A DNA stretch of 64,000 nt from OMII01 sp947467385 (GTDB taxonomy: Bacteria; Bdellovibrionota_C; UBA2361; OMII01). Both the position numbers and the translations under genes were made by a program. Numbering within the stretch: position 1 is the stretch's first letter; the number at the start of each line of letters is the position of its first letter. The stretch lies in the NCBI GenBank assembly GCA_044360075.1, contig JBIKLA010000018.1:1-64000 (forward strand). The letters run 5' to 3'. A model generated the notes under the pieces. That model saw only the letters and a program-made list of their open reading frames with translations, had not been told where the DNA came from and searched no databases. Positions 27,213-35,966 of this stretch are shown here, piece after piece.

Positions 27213-28487
27213 ATGACTAACGCTGCGCTCTCAACCTCCTACGACCCCTCCGTTATCGTGACTGGGGTGAGCTTTCGCACCCTCGACGTGGCCGGGCGTG
27301 AGATCCTTGCCCGCAAGGCACCACAGCCTGAAAAGCTGGGGCGTTACCTCGTTCAGGAGGGCCTGGCGCGAGAGGCTGCCGTCATCTCCACCTGCAACCG
27401 CTTTGAGATCCTCTCAGTTGGCGGGGAGCAGGGCGGCATTCGGCGCTTCTTTGAGTCTCTGATCGAGGCCCGTGAGGCCAACGAGGAGGTGCTGTACCAG
27501 CTCCATGATCGCAGGGCCGTGCGGCATCTTTATCGCGTCTCCTCAAGCCTCGACTCGATGGTTCTCGGCGAGGCGCAGATCCTCGGCCAGGTAAAAGAGT
27601 CGTACAGGCGCGCCGTTGAGGCAGGAAGCGTCGGCGCGCACCTTCATCACATCTTCCAGAGCGCCTTCCACGTCGCCAAGCGGGTGCGCTCGCACACCGA
27701 GGTGTCGCAGCACGGCGTGTCCGTCAGCTATGTCGCCGTGCGGCTCGCTCAGCAGATCTTCTCGAACCTCGCCGACTCCTCTGTTCTTATCATCGGAAGC
27801 GGCGAGATGGCGGAGCTCGCGGCCCTGCACCTGTGCTCGCACGGGTGCTCGCGCATCACGGTCGCAAACCGCACCGTCGAGCGCGCAGCCGAGCTGGCCG
27901 AGCGTTTCGGCGGCTCGGCGGTTGCGCTGGGGGATGTCGATCGGGTGCTCGACCAGGCCGACATCGTTATCGGCTCGATCTCGATCGACCGGCCAATCCT
28001 TACGAAACCGTCGCTGCGATCGCGCCGTGGGGACAAGCCGCTCTTTTTGATAGACCTCGGGCTGCCGCGCAACTTTGCGCCCGACCTCGCTGAGCAGGAC
28101 AGCGTCTACCTCTACAACATCGACGACCTCTCGGGCATCGCCGCAGAGAACCAGGCGCTGCGTGAGGCCGCTGCCCACGAGGCGGAGCTCATTATCGATT
28201 ATGGCCTGATGCAGTTCGAGCGGTGGCGAGCAAAGATCTCAGCGCAGCCCGAGATCGTCGACCTGCGCGCCAGGGTGCGTGCTATCTGCGAAGCCGAGGT
28301 CGAGCGCGCCTTGGGCGGCCTTGCGGCTGCTAGCACCCTGAATTTACAGGACCCGCTGGGCGAGCGCCTGGCCCACGCCATCGCCCAGAAGGTGGCGCAT
28401 GAATTGACCTGCCTGCTGGAGCGTCAGAGGGGGGTCAATTCGGACGATGATGCGGCTGCCCCGTTCCTCATCGTCCCCAAAGGATAG
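27213..28487 (+). CDS. hemA: Glutamyl-tRNA reductase
   Basis: First committed enzyme of the C5 heme pathway: reduces glutamyl-tRNA-Glu to glutamate-1-semialdehyde with NADPH. It has 424 residues. The catalytic Cys61 lies in VISTCNRFEIL, followed by the hallmark SSLDSMVLGEAQILGQVK. The NADPH-binding domain shows VLIIGSGEMAELAALHL, and the dimerisation helices form the C-terminus. The ATG at 27213 has GGGAGAG upstream and is preferred over an in-frame ATG ten codons earlier that overlaps the HemX-like gene. Last gene of the heme operon. Confidence 0.97.
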   Translation: MTNAALSTSYDPSVIVTGVSFRTLDVAGREILARKAPQPEKLGRYLVQEGLAREAAVISTCNRFEILSVGGEQGGIRRFFESLIEAREANEEVLYQLHDRRAVRHLYRVSSSLDSMVLGEAQILGQVKESYRRAVEAGSVGAHLHHIFQSAFHVAKRVRSHTEVSQHGVSVSYVAVRLAQQIFSNLADSSVLIIGSGEMAELAALHLCSHGCSRITVANRTVERAAELAERFGGSAVALGDVDRVLDQADIVIGSISIDRPILTKPSLRSRRGDKPLFLIDLGLPRNFAPDLAEQDSVYLYNIDDLSGIAAENQALREAAAHEAELIIDYGLMQFERWRAKISAQPEIVDLRARVRAICEAEVERALGGLAAASTLNLQDPLGERLAHAIAQKVAHELTCLLERQRGVNSDDDAAAPFLIVPKG

Positions 28488-28646
28488 CTCTCCCCAAACC
28501 GCACCCATCAAGCTCCCCCGAGCGCAAAGCTGCCGCTCCCGTTTTGTGGCATGTGTAGTATGGTGAGCAATCCGGCGGCGGCCGAGGCAAGGCGAAAAAC
28601 GAGCTTGGCATCCCCACACTAACGTGGCGTAAGGTAGGGAGACTGT

Positions 28647-29687
28647 ATGAAGGACACCGCAATAATTTTTGCCCTAGGCGTTTGTGCGTTCTTTTTTAGC
28701 GGAGGAGTAGGCATGGCTGACACAAAGAAGATGAGTGACGAGGAGCTCAAGCAGAAGCTTAGCCCGCTGCAGTACCAGGTGACACAGCAGTGCGGCACCG
28801 AGGCGCCGTTCCAGAATGAGTACTGGGACAACCACCGCGCGGGTATCTATGTGGACGTCGTCTCGGGAGAGCCGCTTTTTAGCTCCCTCGACAAGTTCGA
28901 CTCGGGCTCTGGGTGGCCAAGCTTCACAAAGCCGATCGATAGCGCTGTTGTCACGGAGAAGATCGACAAGAGCCACGGCATGACCCGCACAGAGGTGCGC
29001 TCACAACAGGGAGACTCTCACCTCGGGCACATCTTTCCGGACGGGCCGGGGCCGAACGGCCTGCGCTACTGCATCAACTCAGCCTCACTTCGGTTTATCC
29101 CGGTTGCGGATCTCGAGAGCGGGGGATACGGAGAGTACCGCACGCTCTTTGAGGGGCAGGCGAGCGCAGCCTCATCGGGCGCTGGCGCAAGGGCTGTCCC
29201 GCACGAGGAGGTAGCGATCATGGCTGGCGGATGCTTCTGGGGAGTTGAGGAGCTCATTCGCAAGCTTCCGGGCGTCATCTCAACCGAGGTGGGCTACACT
29301 GGCGGAGCGTTTCCCTTTCCCTCGTACGACAAGGTGAGTGCCGGAACGAGCGGCCACGCTGAGTCGGTGCGGGTCGTCTTTGATCCGAGCAAACTCTCGT
29401 ACTCTGACCTGTTGCGATACTTCTTTAGGCTCCACGATCCAACAACCCCTAACCGCCAGGGAAACGACCGTGGAACTCAGTACCGCTCAGTAATCTTCTT
29501 CACATCCCCGGAGCAGGAGCGGGCCGCCAATAAGGTAAAGCAGGAGGTCGCCGCCTCCGGCAAGTGGGGCTCTCCGGTCGTCACGCAGGTGGTCGCCGCC
29601 TCAACGTGGTATCCGGCGGAGGACTACCACCAAGACTACCTGCAGAAGCACCCAGACGGTTACACCTGCCACTACCTGAGGGACTAG
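28647..29687 (+). CDS. msrAB: Exported fused methionine sulfoxide reductase MsrB-MsrA
   Basis: A 346-residue protein with an N-terminal signal peptide (MKDTAIIFALGVCAFFFSG), an MsrB domain (about 30-165) and an MsrA domain (about 188-346). MsrB keeps the SGSGWPSF block and the catalytic Cys in LRYCINSASLRF but has no zinc CxxC pairs, so it is the metal-free type. MsrA has its catalytic Cys in GGCFWGVEEL, plus VGYTGG and the YHQDYLQKHP tail. The enzyme repairs both epimers of oxidised methionine, here in the envelope. B-before-A order is the less usual fusion order. Confidence 0.95.
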   Translation: MKDTAIIFALGVCAFFFSGGVGMADTKKMSDEELKQKLSPLQYQVTQQCGTEAPFQNEYWDNHRAGIYVDVVSGEPLFSSLDKFDSGSGWPSFTKPIDSAVVTEKIDKSHGMTRTEVRSQQGDSHLGHIFPDGPGPNGLRYCINSASLRFIPVADLESGGYGEYRTLFEGQASAASSGAGARAVPHEEVAIMAGGCFWGVEELIRKLPGVISTEVGYTGGAFPFPSYDKVSAGTSGHAESVRVVFDPSKLSYSDLLRYFFRLHDPTTPNRQGNDRGTQYRSVIFFTSPEQERAANKVKQEVAASGKWGSPVVTQVVAASTWYPAEDYHQDYLQKHPDGYTCHYLRD

Positions 29688-29697
29688 CCGCGCAACG

Positions 29698-31533
29698 TTA
29701 GCTGCCGAGGCGCAGCAGGATCTGCTTGGCGACCATTGAGAAGAGGGCGCCGAGCTGTTCTTTCCTCTCTGTTCCGAAATACTCACCCTGGTCAGTCGAG
29801 TTAACGTTGGGGCCGATGCCTGGGACGTATCCGACCGACTGAGTGCAGGAGTAGCAGTCGGATGAGACGTTTGTTGCGCAACTGGAACTACAGCGACAGA
29901 CTGCCGAGTTTAGGCTCAAGCTGGTGTTGCCGCTTCGGCTGAAGTCGTAGTTGGGAGTGAGGGTGCCGCTTGTTGTGCTGACAGCATCGGGGTCCATTGC
30001 TATGCGGTGGAGAAACCGGTCCTTCCTGACCACTGGATTGTCGATGTTCTCAAACGGGTCTTCGCAGGCAGAGGCGGTTGAGTTAGAGCCGAGGCCAACT
30101 GTGAAAACGGTAGCCTTAAATTCTGAGCGAATGTAGTCCGAGGCCTCGATCGCGCAGTAGTATGCTAGCTTGGCGTAATTTAAGTTTGCCGGCACATCGC
30201 CGTTTGAGTCTATGGGTACGCCCCGGACGCTAGCCGCGTTGTTCGTTCCCGGAATCGTAAAATCGAGGGAGGTTAGGCAGCCTCGGGGGGTGGGGATAGG
30301 CGTGCTAGTCGCACTGGCATTAAGAGCGTGAGGGAACTGGGTCTGGTTGGAGAGCACCGGGCCGCAAAGATCGGATACTTCGGGTGCGGTGGCCTTGTCC
30401 TTTGGGGAGATGCGGTCGAGGCTAATCACGTGATTAAAAAGGGATGCTGTCTTGACGAGCGGTGAGGGGCCCCGATACATCGTCCCATTGGCATTCCTCC
30501 ACTCCAGCGTGTACTGGTAGTCCGTCGCCGGAGCCCGGCTGGAAAAGGTGCCGCGGAATGCGTTGGGGGCTCCGTCGGTAAAGAGCACAACGATCTTCTT
30601 TACCCGATTGTACTGGGCTCCCGCTGCGCCTGAGGCTGCGTTCTTAAAGGAATTGAGCTCGGTGATGGCGAATTGCAGCCCTTCGCAGATATTAGTGTTG
30701 CTGAGGGGGCGCAGGGAATCTGCGGCCGGTCCGGTTGAGGTGACCCGGGTAAAGTCAGCATAGCGAGTGGTGGATGATCCAAAGGGGGACGGGGCGGCTC
30801 CCCCAGCTGTAAACGGAAAGACCGTTCGGGCCCCGAGGTTAAACGTAGTGACTGAGATGTAGTCGTGCAGAGGATTGAAGTAGCCCTTGAACACTCCAAG
30901 AGCGCTCACAAGCTTCGTAATTAGCTTATCACCGCTGTTGCAGTTCGAGCCATCCGTTCTGCAGGCGCACGTCGGGTCTGTGCAGTTCATGGAGCCGGAA
31001 ACATCGAGTACGAGCGCCACAGCCACGGGGTCAAGCTGGGCGGTCGCGGTGGACCTCACGGGGGCCCTGAATGTGTTGTCGGTGAAGTTGCTGCCGATAA
31101 GGCGGGCAACGCGGCCGAGCACAAAGGTCGGGACGCGGTATGTCGTTTCGATCCTTACCCGGTCCCGCGCGCAGTCGTAGAAGTTGGCGCCCAAGGGAGT
31201 AAGGTTTCCGTCGTTGTTCGCCCGCGCGTCTGGATGAAAAGTTCCCAGGTTCTCGCGTATAACCGCGGTGGCGTGTGCCTGGAGCAGCAGCAGCCCGTTG
31301 GCTTTTGGCGCGCAGCCCCCGCCGCTAGTCTCAAAAAACTTGCCCCAGCCCTCAATAGCCCTGTACTGAATGGTTGAGAACGCCGCGGCCTTCGCAGCCC
31401 GCTCGATTCGCGTCTGCCAGGTATAGAGATGGGCGAGGTCGACCGCCATGCCCCCTAGGGTGAGGAACACGCCGAGGGAGAGCACGAAGAGCACCATCAC
31501 GTAGCCGCGTTCTTTACAGGATCGTTGTTTCAC
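29698..31533 (-). CDS. TadG-like protein with von Willebrand A domain
   Basis: About 611 residues from a GTG at 31533. A basic start and one membrane helix (VMVLFVLSLGVFLTLGGMAVDLA) mark the TadE/TadG-type pseudopilin N-terminus. A large extracytoplasmic vWA domain follows with the MIDAS motif LDVSGSM. Right after it sits a Cys-rich insertion (CTDPTC, CRTDGSNC), and a second Cys cluster (CRCSSSC, DCYSC) is near the C-terminus. TadG proteins belong to tight-adherence pilus loci. The longer frame to 31599 overlaps the preceding TadE-like gene by 86 bases; the GTG reduces this to 20. Confidence 0.82.
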   Translation of the reverse strand: MKQRSCKERGYVMVLFVLSLGVFLTLGGMAVDLAHLYTWQTRIERAAKAAAFSTIQYRAIEGWGKFFETSGGGCAPKANGLLLLQAHATAVIRENLGTFHPDARANNDGNLTPLGANFYDCARDRVRIETTYRVPTFVLGRVARLIGSNFTDNTFRAPVRSTATAQLDPVAVALVLDVSGSMNCTDPTCACRTDGSNCNSGDKLITKLVSALGVFKGYFNPLHDYISVTTFNLGARTVFPFTAGGAAPSPFGSSTTRYADFTRVTSTGPAADSLRPLSNTNICEGLQFAITELNSFKNAASGAAGAQYNRVKKIVVLFTDGAPNAFRGTFSSRAPATDYQYTLEWRNANGTMYRGPSPLVKTASLFNHVISLDRISPKDKATAPEVSDLCGPVLSNQTQFPHALNASATSTPIPTPRGCLTSLDFTIPGTNNAASVRGVPIDSNGDVPANLNYAKLAYYCAIEASDYIRSEFKATVFTVGLGSNSTASACEDPFENIDNPVVRKDRFLHRIAMDPDAVSTTSGTLTPNYDFSRSGNTSLSLNSAVCRCSSSCATNVSSDCYSCTQSVGYVPGIGPNVNSTDQGEYFGTERKEQLGALFSMVAKQILLRLGS

Positions 31534-32170
31534 GGGGCAAGTTCTGTTGGTTGGCTGGTCTAAGGGGAGATCTAAGGGGAGAATTGGCGAAGTTAACATC
31601 GAAGCTGTTTCCGACTCCGATTACCCGGTAGTTGATGATGGGGGCATACACAAAGGTCATCTCGGAAATCAAGACCCGGCCGGTTGTGCACCCCCACGTG
31701 CCTGTCACGATGCCGTTGGGGCCAGCGATTCCCCCCGCGCGCGGCTGATATGCCGAGTTGGGGTTTTGTGAGGTAATTGCCTGCGGGGCCTGGGCGGCAC
31801 ACCCCGCAGTCGGGACGGGGTTGGCATAGTCGAACCGGTACATGGAGATCGTGACAGAGCCCGGAATGCCTGTGCCGGCGAGGGTGGCTTCTATTGAGGC
31901 CTTTACGTTGTCAAGGCATCCCTGGATAAGGGGAGTGGTAACCAGTTGATTGACTAAGACCTCCCCGTTTGTGAATTTCACGCTAGTTCTGTCGCATTGA
32001 CGATACGCCCGCATGGCAGCTTCCTTGCTCAGCACATCCGCAACCTGCCGAAAGCGGATAAAGCGCGAGAGCTCGACGGTTGCTCCGGCAACAAGCAGCA
32101 TGATCGGCGCGACCATGATAAACTCAAGGAAGCTCGCGCCACGTTGTTGCCCCCGGTCGTTCATGCGCAC
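31514..32170 (-). CDS. TadE-like minor pseudopilin 1
   Basis: A 218-residue protein with the TadE signature at its N-terminus: RGASFLEFIMVAPIMLLVAGATVELSRFIRFRQ in outline, that is, a Gly-x-x-x-Phe-Glu before a membrane helix, with Glu at position 5 of the helix segment. Such proteins are processed pseudopilins of Tad/Flp systems. The start is GTG at 32170 (overlapping the previous stop by one base) or ATG at 32164. The extracytoplasmic domain has four to five cysteines and a Pro/Gly-rich middle. It lies between a second TadE-like gene and the TadG-like gene. Confidence 0.82.
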   Translation of the reverse strand: MRMNDRGQQRGASFLEFIMVAPIMLLVAGATVELSRFIRFRQVADVLSKEAAMRAYRQCDRTSVKFTNGEVLVNQLVTTPLIQGCLDNVKASIEATLAGTGIPGSVTISMYRFDYANPVPTAGCAAQAPQAITSQNPNSAYQPRAGGIAGPNGIVTGTWGCTTGRVLISEMTFVYAPIINYRVIGVGNSFDVNFANSPLRSPLRPANQQNLPRETTIL

Positions 32171-32631
32171 TACAGCTCCACCGGATTCTGTTCAACAATT
32201 GCAACCGCAACGCCGCGGTAAATGAAGTTTTGCTGCCCAGGGATTAGGGTGCCCATGAAAATATTGGCCGTGTAAGACACATTAAGCACAACGGTACTAC
32301 CCGGCGCCGGGGGGCAAGTGGGGGGGGTAAAGATGACGTTGGTAGCTGTGACTGAGTTGCCAAAGATCTGCTGTCCTGCCTCATTGGCGGCGTCCCTAAC
32401 CTGCGCGCAGGTATTTCCCCCGGGTGCAGTCGGCGGCAACCCAAGCGTTCTAGCCATCTGCGTGGTCGCCAGCTGCACCTGCGAAAGGTTCCACGAGATC
32501 ACCATGAGCTGGATGCCGGCCATCAAGATAAAGAAAAAGGCCGGCACGACCAGGGCGCCTTCAATAAAGATAGCCCCCCGCTCTCGCCAGGGCTGGGCAC
32601 GGCTGCTGTCATGTGTTCGTGGGGCTTTCAT
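32170..32631 (-). CDS. TadE-like minor pseudopilin 2
   Basis: A 153-residue protein beginning with a charged stretch and then RGAIFIEGALVVPAFFFI, the TadE-type helix with Glu after Phe-Ile. Two cysteine-containing loops follow. It is the first gene of a three-gene minus-strand set (TadE, TadE, TadG). The prepilin peptidase, the ATPase TadA, and TadB/TadC are not in the window, so the set may serve a distant Tad machine or be an independent surface structure. Confidence 0.8.
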   Translation of the reverse strand: MKAPRTHDSSRAQPWRERGAIFIEGALVVPAFFFILMAGIQLMVISWNLSQVQLATTQMARTLGLPPTAPGGNTCAQVRDAANEAGQQIFGNSVTATNVIFTPPTCPPAPGSTVVLNVSYTANIFMGTLIPGQQNFIYRGVAVAIVEQNPVEL

Positions 32632-33039
32632 TCTGCACTTGGTGTGACTAGGGCGCTCTCTTTAATTTCGCATATATAGGGTGTTCGCACGATCCTTTTT
32701 GATGAATAGCGGCAAGAAGACGATTCTAATAACCTGAAAATGTTGACTAAAAGAGCTTTGGGGGCGCTTTATTCCTTGCGCGGTGCTCGGTCCATCTCAG
32801 TCCCCCCCAGCCTGCCCGGGCGTTCCGCAACCCGGCGACGAGCCTCGCCTCTCCTTTTTTTCGGCGCCTCTCGGCTGGATGGCTGCTGGCCCGAGCTATA
32901 GTGATAGGTGGCGGTCACGTCCAATTTGAGGTACGGGTTCAAGGGTAGTTAGCTGCTTCCGTGAACCCGGTTGGCCCACGCTGGGCCTCTTCCCATGTTG
33001 AGGTCCCTAAAGTGGGGCCGGGGATCTGCGGAGAGGAGC
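32632..33039. other. Divergent spacer between Tad genes and queF
   Basis: No gene is seen in about 400 bases. The left half, upstream of the minus-strand Tad genes, is relatively AT-rich and probably holds their promoter (CATATATAG near 32670). The right half is the queF leader with three stem-loops, annotated separately. Confidence 0.5.
32934..33006 (+). promoter_or_regulatory. Structured leader of queF with two competing hairpins
   Basis: Three inverted repeats lie 34-106 bases before the queF start. Hairpin 1 pairs CGGGTTCA (32934-32941) with TGAACCCG (32962-32969). Hairpin 2 pairs GGCCCA (32973-32978) with TGGGCC (32982-32987) around a 3-base loop. Hairpin 3 pairs GGGCCTC (32983-32989) with GAGGTCC (33000-33006), one G-T. 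Hairpins 2 and 3 share bases and exclude each other, as in an attenuator or riboswitch. It does not match the preQ1-I consensus that I know. Confidence 0.45.
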
Positions 33040-33861
33040 ATGGAGACGAAGTTAATGAACGGCAATCCTCTTGGAAAAAGCACCGGCTATAGTGACGTGT
33101 TCGATCCGGCGCTCCTCTTTCCGATCGCCCGTGCGCAGTCACGCGCACAGCTCGGCATTAAGGACCCACTGCCGTTTCAGGGGCTCGATCGCTGGACCTG
33201 CTACGAGCTCTCGTGGCTTAGCGTAGAGGGGATTCCGCAGGTTGGGATCGCTTCATTTGAGTATCCCGCGTCAACGGCGAACCTGATTGAGTCGAAAAGC
33301 TTCAAGCTCTTTCTAGGGAGCATCAACTTCACCCGCTACGGCTCAACGCAAGAGGTGGCTGATGCCCTGCTTGGCCCATTGCGAGATCTCTTGGGTACTG
33401 ACGAGGTGTCGATCGACATAGTTGAGCCGCGAGAGTGGGCCGGGATGCGGCTCGTCTCGCCTCCTGGCGTGTGCGTGGACTCGTCTGAGCTAAAGAGCGA
33501 TGACCCCGGCCGGCTGCGCAAGGGTGAGGAGATCGTGTCCGAGGTGGTGCACTCGCACCTCTTGCGCTCGCTGTGTCCCGTCACTTCGCAACCGGACTGG
33601 GGCACGGTCGTGATCGCCTACCGCGGCGCGAAGCTTGAGCACGCATCTCTTGTGAGCTACCTGCGTGCGCACCGAAGTCATCAGGGCTTCCACGAGGAGT
33701 GCTGCGAGCTTCTCTTTACCGATATCATGGCCGCACTCGCGCCGACCTCTTTGTGGGTTGGTTGCTTCTACACGCGTCGGGGTGGGCTCGACATCAATCC
33801 CGAGCGCTGGCTGACGGGGACGCCGCGGCTTGCGCTGGGCGGCCGGTTGGCGCGGCAGTAG
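33040..33861 (+). CDS. queF: NADPH-dependent 7-cyano-7-deazaguanine reductase (long QueF)
   Basis: Reduces the nitrile preQ0 to preQ1 in queuosine tRNA modification. The protein has 273 residues and is co-linear with the two-domain E. coli-type QueF: LGKSTGYSDVFDPALLFPI at the start, the QueF motif ESKSFKL at 84-90, catalytic Cys179 and Asp186 in RSLCPVTSQPDWG, FHEECCELLF, and YTRRGGLDINP near the end. The ATG at 33040 follows GGAGAGGAG; a longer frame lacks a ribosome site. No other queuosine gene is nearby. Confidence 0.97.
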   Translation: METKLMNGNPLGKSTGYSDVFDPALLFPIARAQSRAQLGIKDPLPFQGLDRWTCYELSWLSVEGIPQVGIASFEYPASTANLIESKSFKLFLGSINFTRYGSTQEVADALLGPLRDLLGTDEVSIDIVEPREWAGMRLVSPPGVCVDSSELKSDDPGRLRKGEEIVSEVVHSHLLRSLCPVTSQPDWGTVVIAYRGAKLEHASLVSYLRAHRSHQGFHEECCELLFTDIMAALAPTSLWVGCFYTRRGGLDINPERWLTGTPRLALGGRLARQ

Positions 33862-34057
33862 GCTGTCGGTTCCTGAATATTCGGATCGTTTTGGAAGTGG
33901 CGGCGGATGAGTCCCCAGTACTGCGTCGGTATCGGGTGCGCTGGAACATTGCGCACTGGTCCAGGGCGCAGGTGAAGTGAGCGCAAAAGCAGTTTACAGG
34001 GGAGCCCTTTAGTCTTACGGTCCAAAGAGAAACAGATTACGCCAGACTTTAATCGCC

Positions 34058-35281
34058 GTGCAGCCCTCTCAATTTGAAAATCGCCGGGACGTGAGAAATC
34101 TCGGGGCCCGCTTCTTTGATGCCGTGCGCTCGGGGGACGCCTCAAGCGAAGCCCTCTTTGAGCGCATCTCGGGGCTTTCGGGCTCGCACGCGGCGCCCCT
34201 CTCGGACGTGGCCGTCAAGCTATGTGGAGTGCGCCCCACGCCCGGAAATGCCGAAGAGGTTTTCCGCTGCCAGCTCGCCGGGGCGCGCCTTGTGACGCAG
34301 TGCGGTCTTGCTTTCGATCCGGACCTCGTCAACCGGGAGCTCGTGCCGCTGTTGGTAAAGGTGCCTGCCGTCTCTGTGAGCACGAACCCAGAAGACCTGT
34401 GTAGGCTGCGCCTTGAGCGGGTCATGGCGCTTGGCCAGCTTGCGCCGGTCATCGAGGAGGGGCTGGTCGATCAGGCTCTCCGATCGGCGATGCTGCACGC
34501 CAAGATCCGGGGCTCGTCCCAGTCGTGCCTTTTCTTTCCGATCGCCGGGTTTGAGGATTCCTTCCGCTCCTTCTCGTTTGGCCATGACACGCAGCTGCGC
34601 AAGTATGCACGGGCGGTGTGCCTCGAGTCGATTGCGGGTATCTACGAGATGACGGTCGACGCCATAAGCGATGCCGTGCCGGAGACCTTCTCGACGGTGC
34701 CGAAGCTTCTGCCGTGGGTGAATTCAGCCACCATAGCGCTCCTGACGCTCATGCCGAGCGTGCACCGAGACAGGACGGACGAGACCGACGGCTGCATGGA
34801 GCGCATCATCGACAAGATCGACTGGCTCCTGCGCCGGCCGGCTGGATTCCCGGGCTCGTACCCGCTCTTCACGGGCGAAGAGCGTGATCGGTTTGAGGTG
34901 TCACGAAGCATGCTTTCCCTCGCAGCAGCGGTGCTCGTTGCCGGCGGTGAGTCGTACGGAGGGCACCTGGACGACCTAAAGATTCCGCGCCTTGAGGGGG
35001 CTCAGTATCTTGGAACTGCGCTCTTTGCCGAGATTCAGCGCTCGGGCGTCGAGGGCGCTGTTGAGCGGTTTACCGATATCACCGAAGTGCAGCTGCAGCG
35101 GCTTGAGGAGTCAGATGAGATGGACGGCCAGGCGATCATCGAGGTGGCGGCTTTCCAGTGGCACCTCGGCGCCGCGTCGCGCCCCGAGCTGCTTCGGCTG
35201 ATGCAGACGGTCCGGCAGCCCAGCGCGCAGCTCTTCATCGCCAAGGCACTTAAGGATGACGATCCGTGGGAGCGCCGCTAG
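34058..35281 (+). CDS. Unknown mostly helical cytoplasmic protein
   Basis: A 407-residue protein with neither signal peptide nor membrane segment; predicted mainly helical by composition. The GTG start lacks a good ribosome site, so the true start may differ. I recognise no family. It stands alone, 196 bases after queF, and its stop is 8 bases from that of the convergent CxxC protein. Base composition and codon use match surrounding genes, so it is very likely expressed. Confidence 0.7.
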   Translation: MQPSQFENRRDVRNLGARFFDAVRSGDASSEALFERISGLSGSHAAPLSDVAVKLCGVRPTPGNAEEVFRCQLAGARLVTQCGLAFDPDLVNRELVPLLVKVPAVSVSTNPEDLCRLRLERVMALGQLAPVIEEGLVDQALRSAMLHAKIRGSSQSCLFFPIAGFEDSFRSFSFGHDTQLRKYARAVCLESIAGIYEMTVDAISDAVPETFSTVPKLLPWVNSATIALLTLMPSVHRDRTDETDGCMERIIDKIDWLLRRPAGFPGSYPLFTGEERDRFEVSRSMLSLAAAVLVAGGESYGGHLDDLKIPRLEGAQYLGTALFAEIQRSGVEGAVERFTDITEVQLQRLEESDEMDGQAIIEVAAFQWHLGAASRPELLRLMQTVRQPSAQLFIAKALKDDDPWERR

Positions 35282-35289
35282 GCAGAGGC

Positions 35290-35754
35290 TTATCTCTTAT
35301 TCCCGAGAACGCGCTTCACTGACGACGCATCAGGCTTCACAAGATTGGTGCCGATGATGATCTGCGGAAGTTCGTCGGAGGCCGATACGGCCTTGGCCTG
35401 CTCGTAGAGCGCAGCGCCGTAGCTCGACGTGATATCAACCTCGTCGAATCCCACGCCGTTTGAGTACAGATCGTTGCGCACCGCATTGCACTCAAAGCAG
35501 ACCGAGCTTACGAGCATGATCGGCTCCTCAATGGGCCCCGAGAGCCCGTGCTCTTTGAAGAAGGCAGCTGCCTCCTGGTCCGAGCTAAAGAGGGGGGTCG
35601 CGGCGTGGGGCGGGATCAGGCGAATCATTCCAATGCCGAGCACGAGCGCCACGAGGGGTATCACCGTCGCCGTTCCCTCTGCTAGCGCGTTGAGCACCCG
35701 AACGACGCGATTCTCTTGAGGCCGGGAGTGAAGCTGCATTTTCCTGGTTTCCAT
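35290..35754 (-). CDS. Membrane-anchored glutaredoxin/thioredoxin-like CxxC protein
   Basis: A 154-residue protein with one N-terminal membrane helix (about residues 27-48) and a soluble domain. A redox motif Cys86-Phe-Glu-Cys89 (VSSVCFECNAVRNDL) sits at the start of a helix, as in glutaredoxins. ELPQIIIGTNLV supplies the expected cis-proline before a strand. The helix is preceded by basic residues, so the domain should face the periplasm. Exact partner unknown. Confidence 0.75.
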   Translation of the reverse strand: METRKMQLHSRPQENRVVRVLNALAEGTATVIPLVALVLGIGMIRLIPPHAATPLFSSDQEAAAFFKEHGLSGPIEEPIMLVSSVCFECNAVRNDLYSNGVGFDEVDITSSYGAALYEQAKAVSASDELPQIIIGTNLVKPDASSVKRVLGNKR

Positions 35755-35860
35755 GAGATACCCCGCACAATATGGCCACGACGTCCTTTACCCACAGATC
35801 AAGATGGACGGCAGAATGCCCGGGAAGCTTGAGGTTTTTGGCCGAAAAAGAGCCCGTTTT

Positions 35861-35878
35861 AGCGCCTCTTAAGGCGCT
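35861..35878. repeat. Short perfect inverted repeat downstream of bioB
   Basis: A 7-base stem AGCGCCT/AGGCGCT with a CTTA loop, flanked by TTTT on the left and GATTTTA on the right. It lies about 90 bases past the bioB stop. It may work as a terminator, but the T-run after the stem is not well placed for the minus strand. Confidence 0.4.
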
Positions 35879-35966
35879 GATTTTACTTGGAGATGGTGCA
35901 GGACCCCTGACCGCTTGCGGAGCAGAGCGCGAAAAAGCACGAGGCAGAGTGCTGCTGGCCCCCTCT

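Noticed and set aside
35861..35878. Full intrinsic terminator for bioB
   Set aside because: The stem is perfect, but on the minus strand it is followed by AAAAC rather than a T-run; listed only as an inverted repeat.
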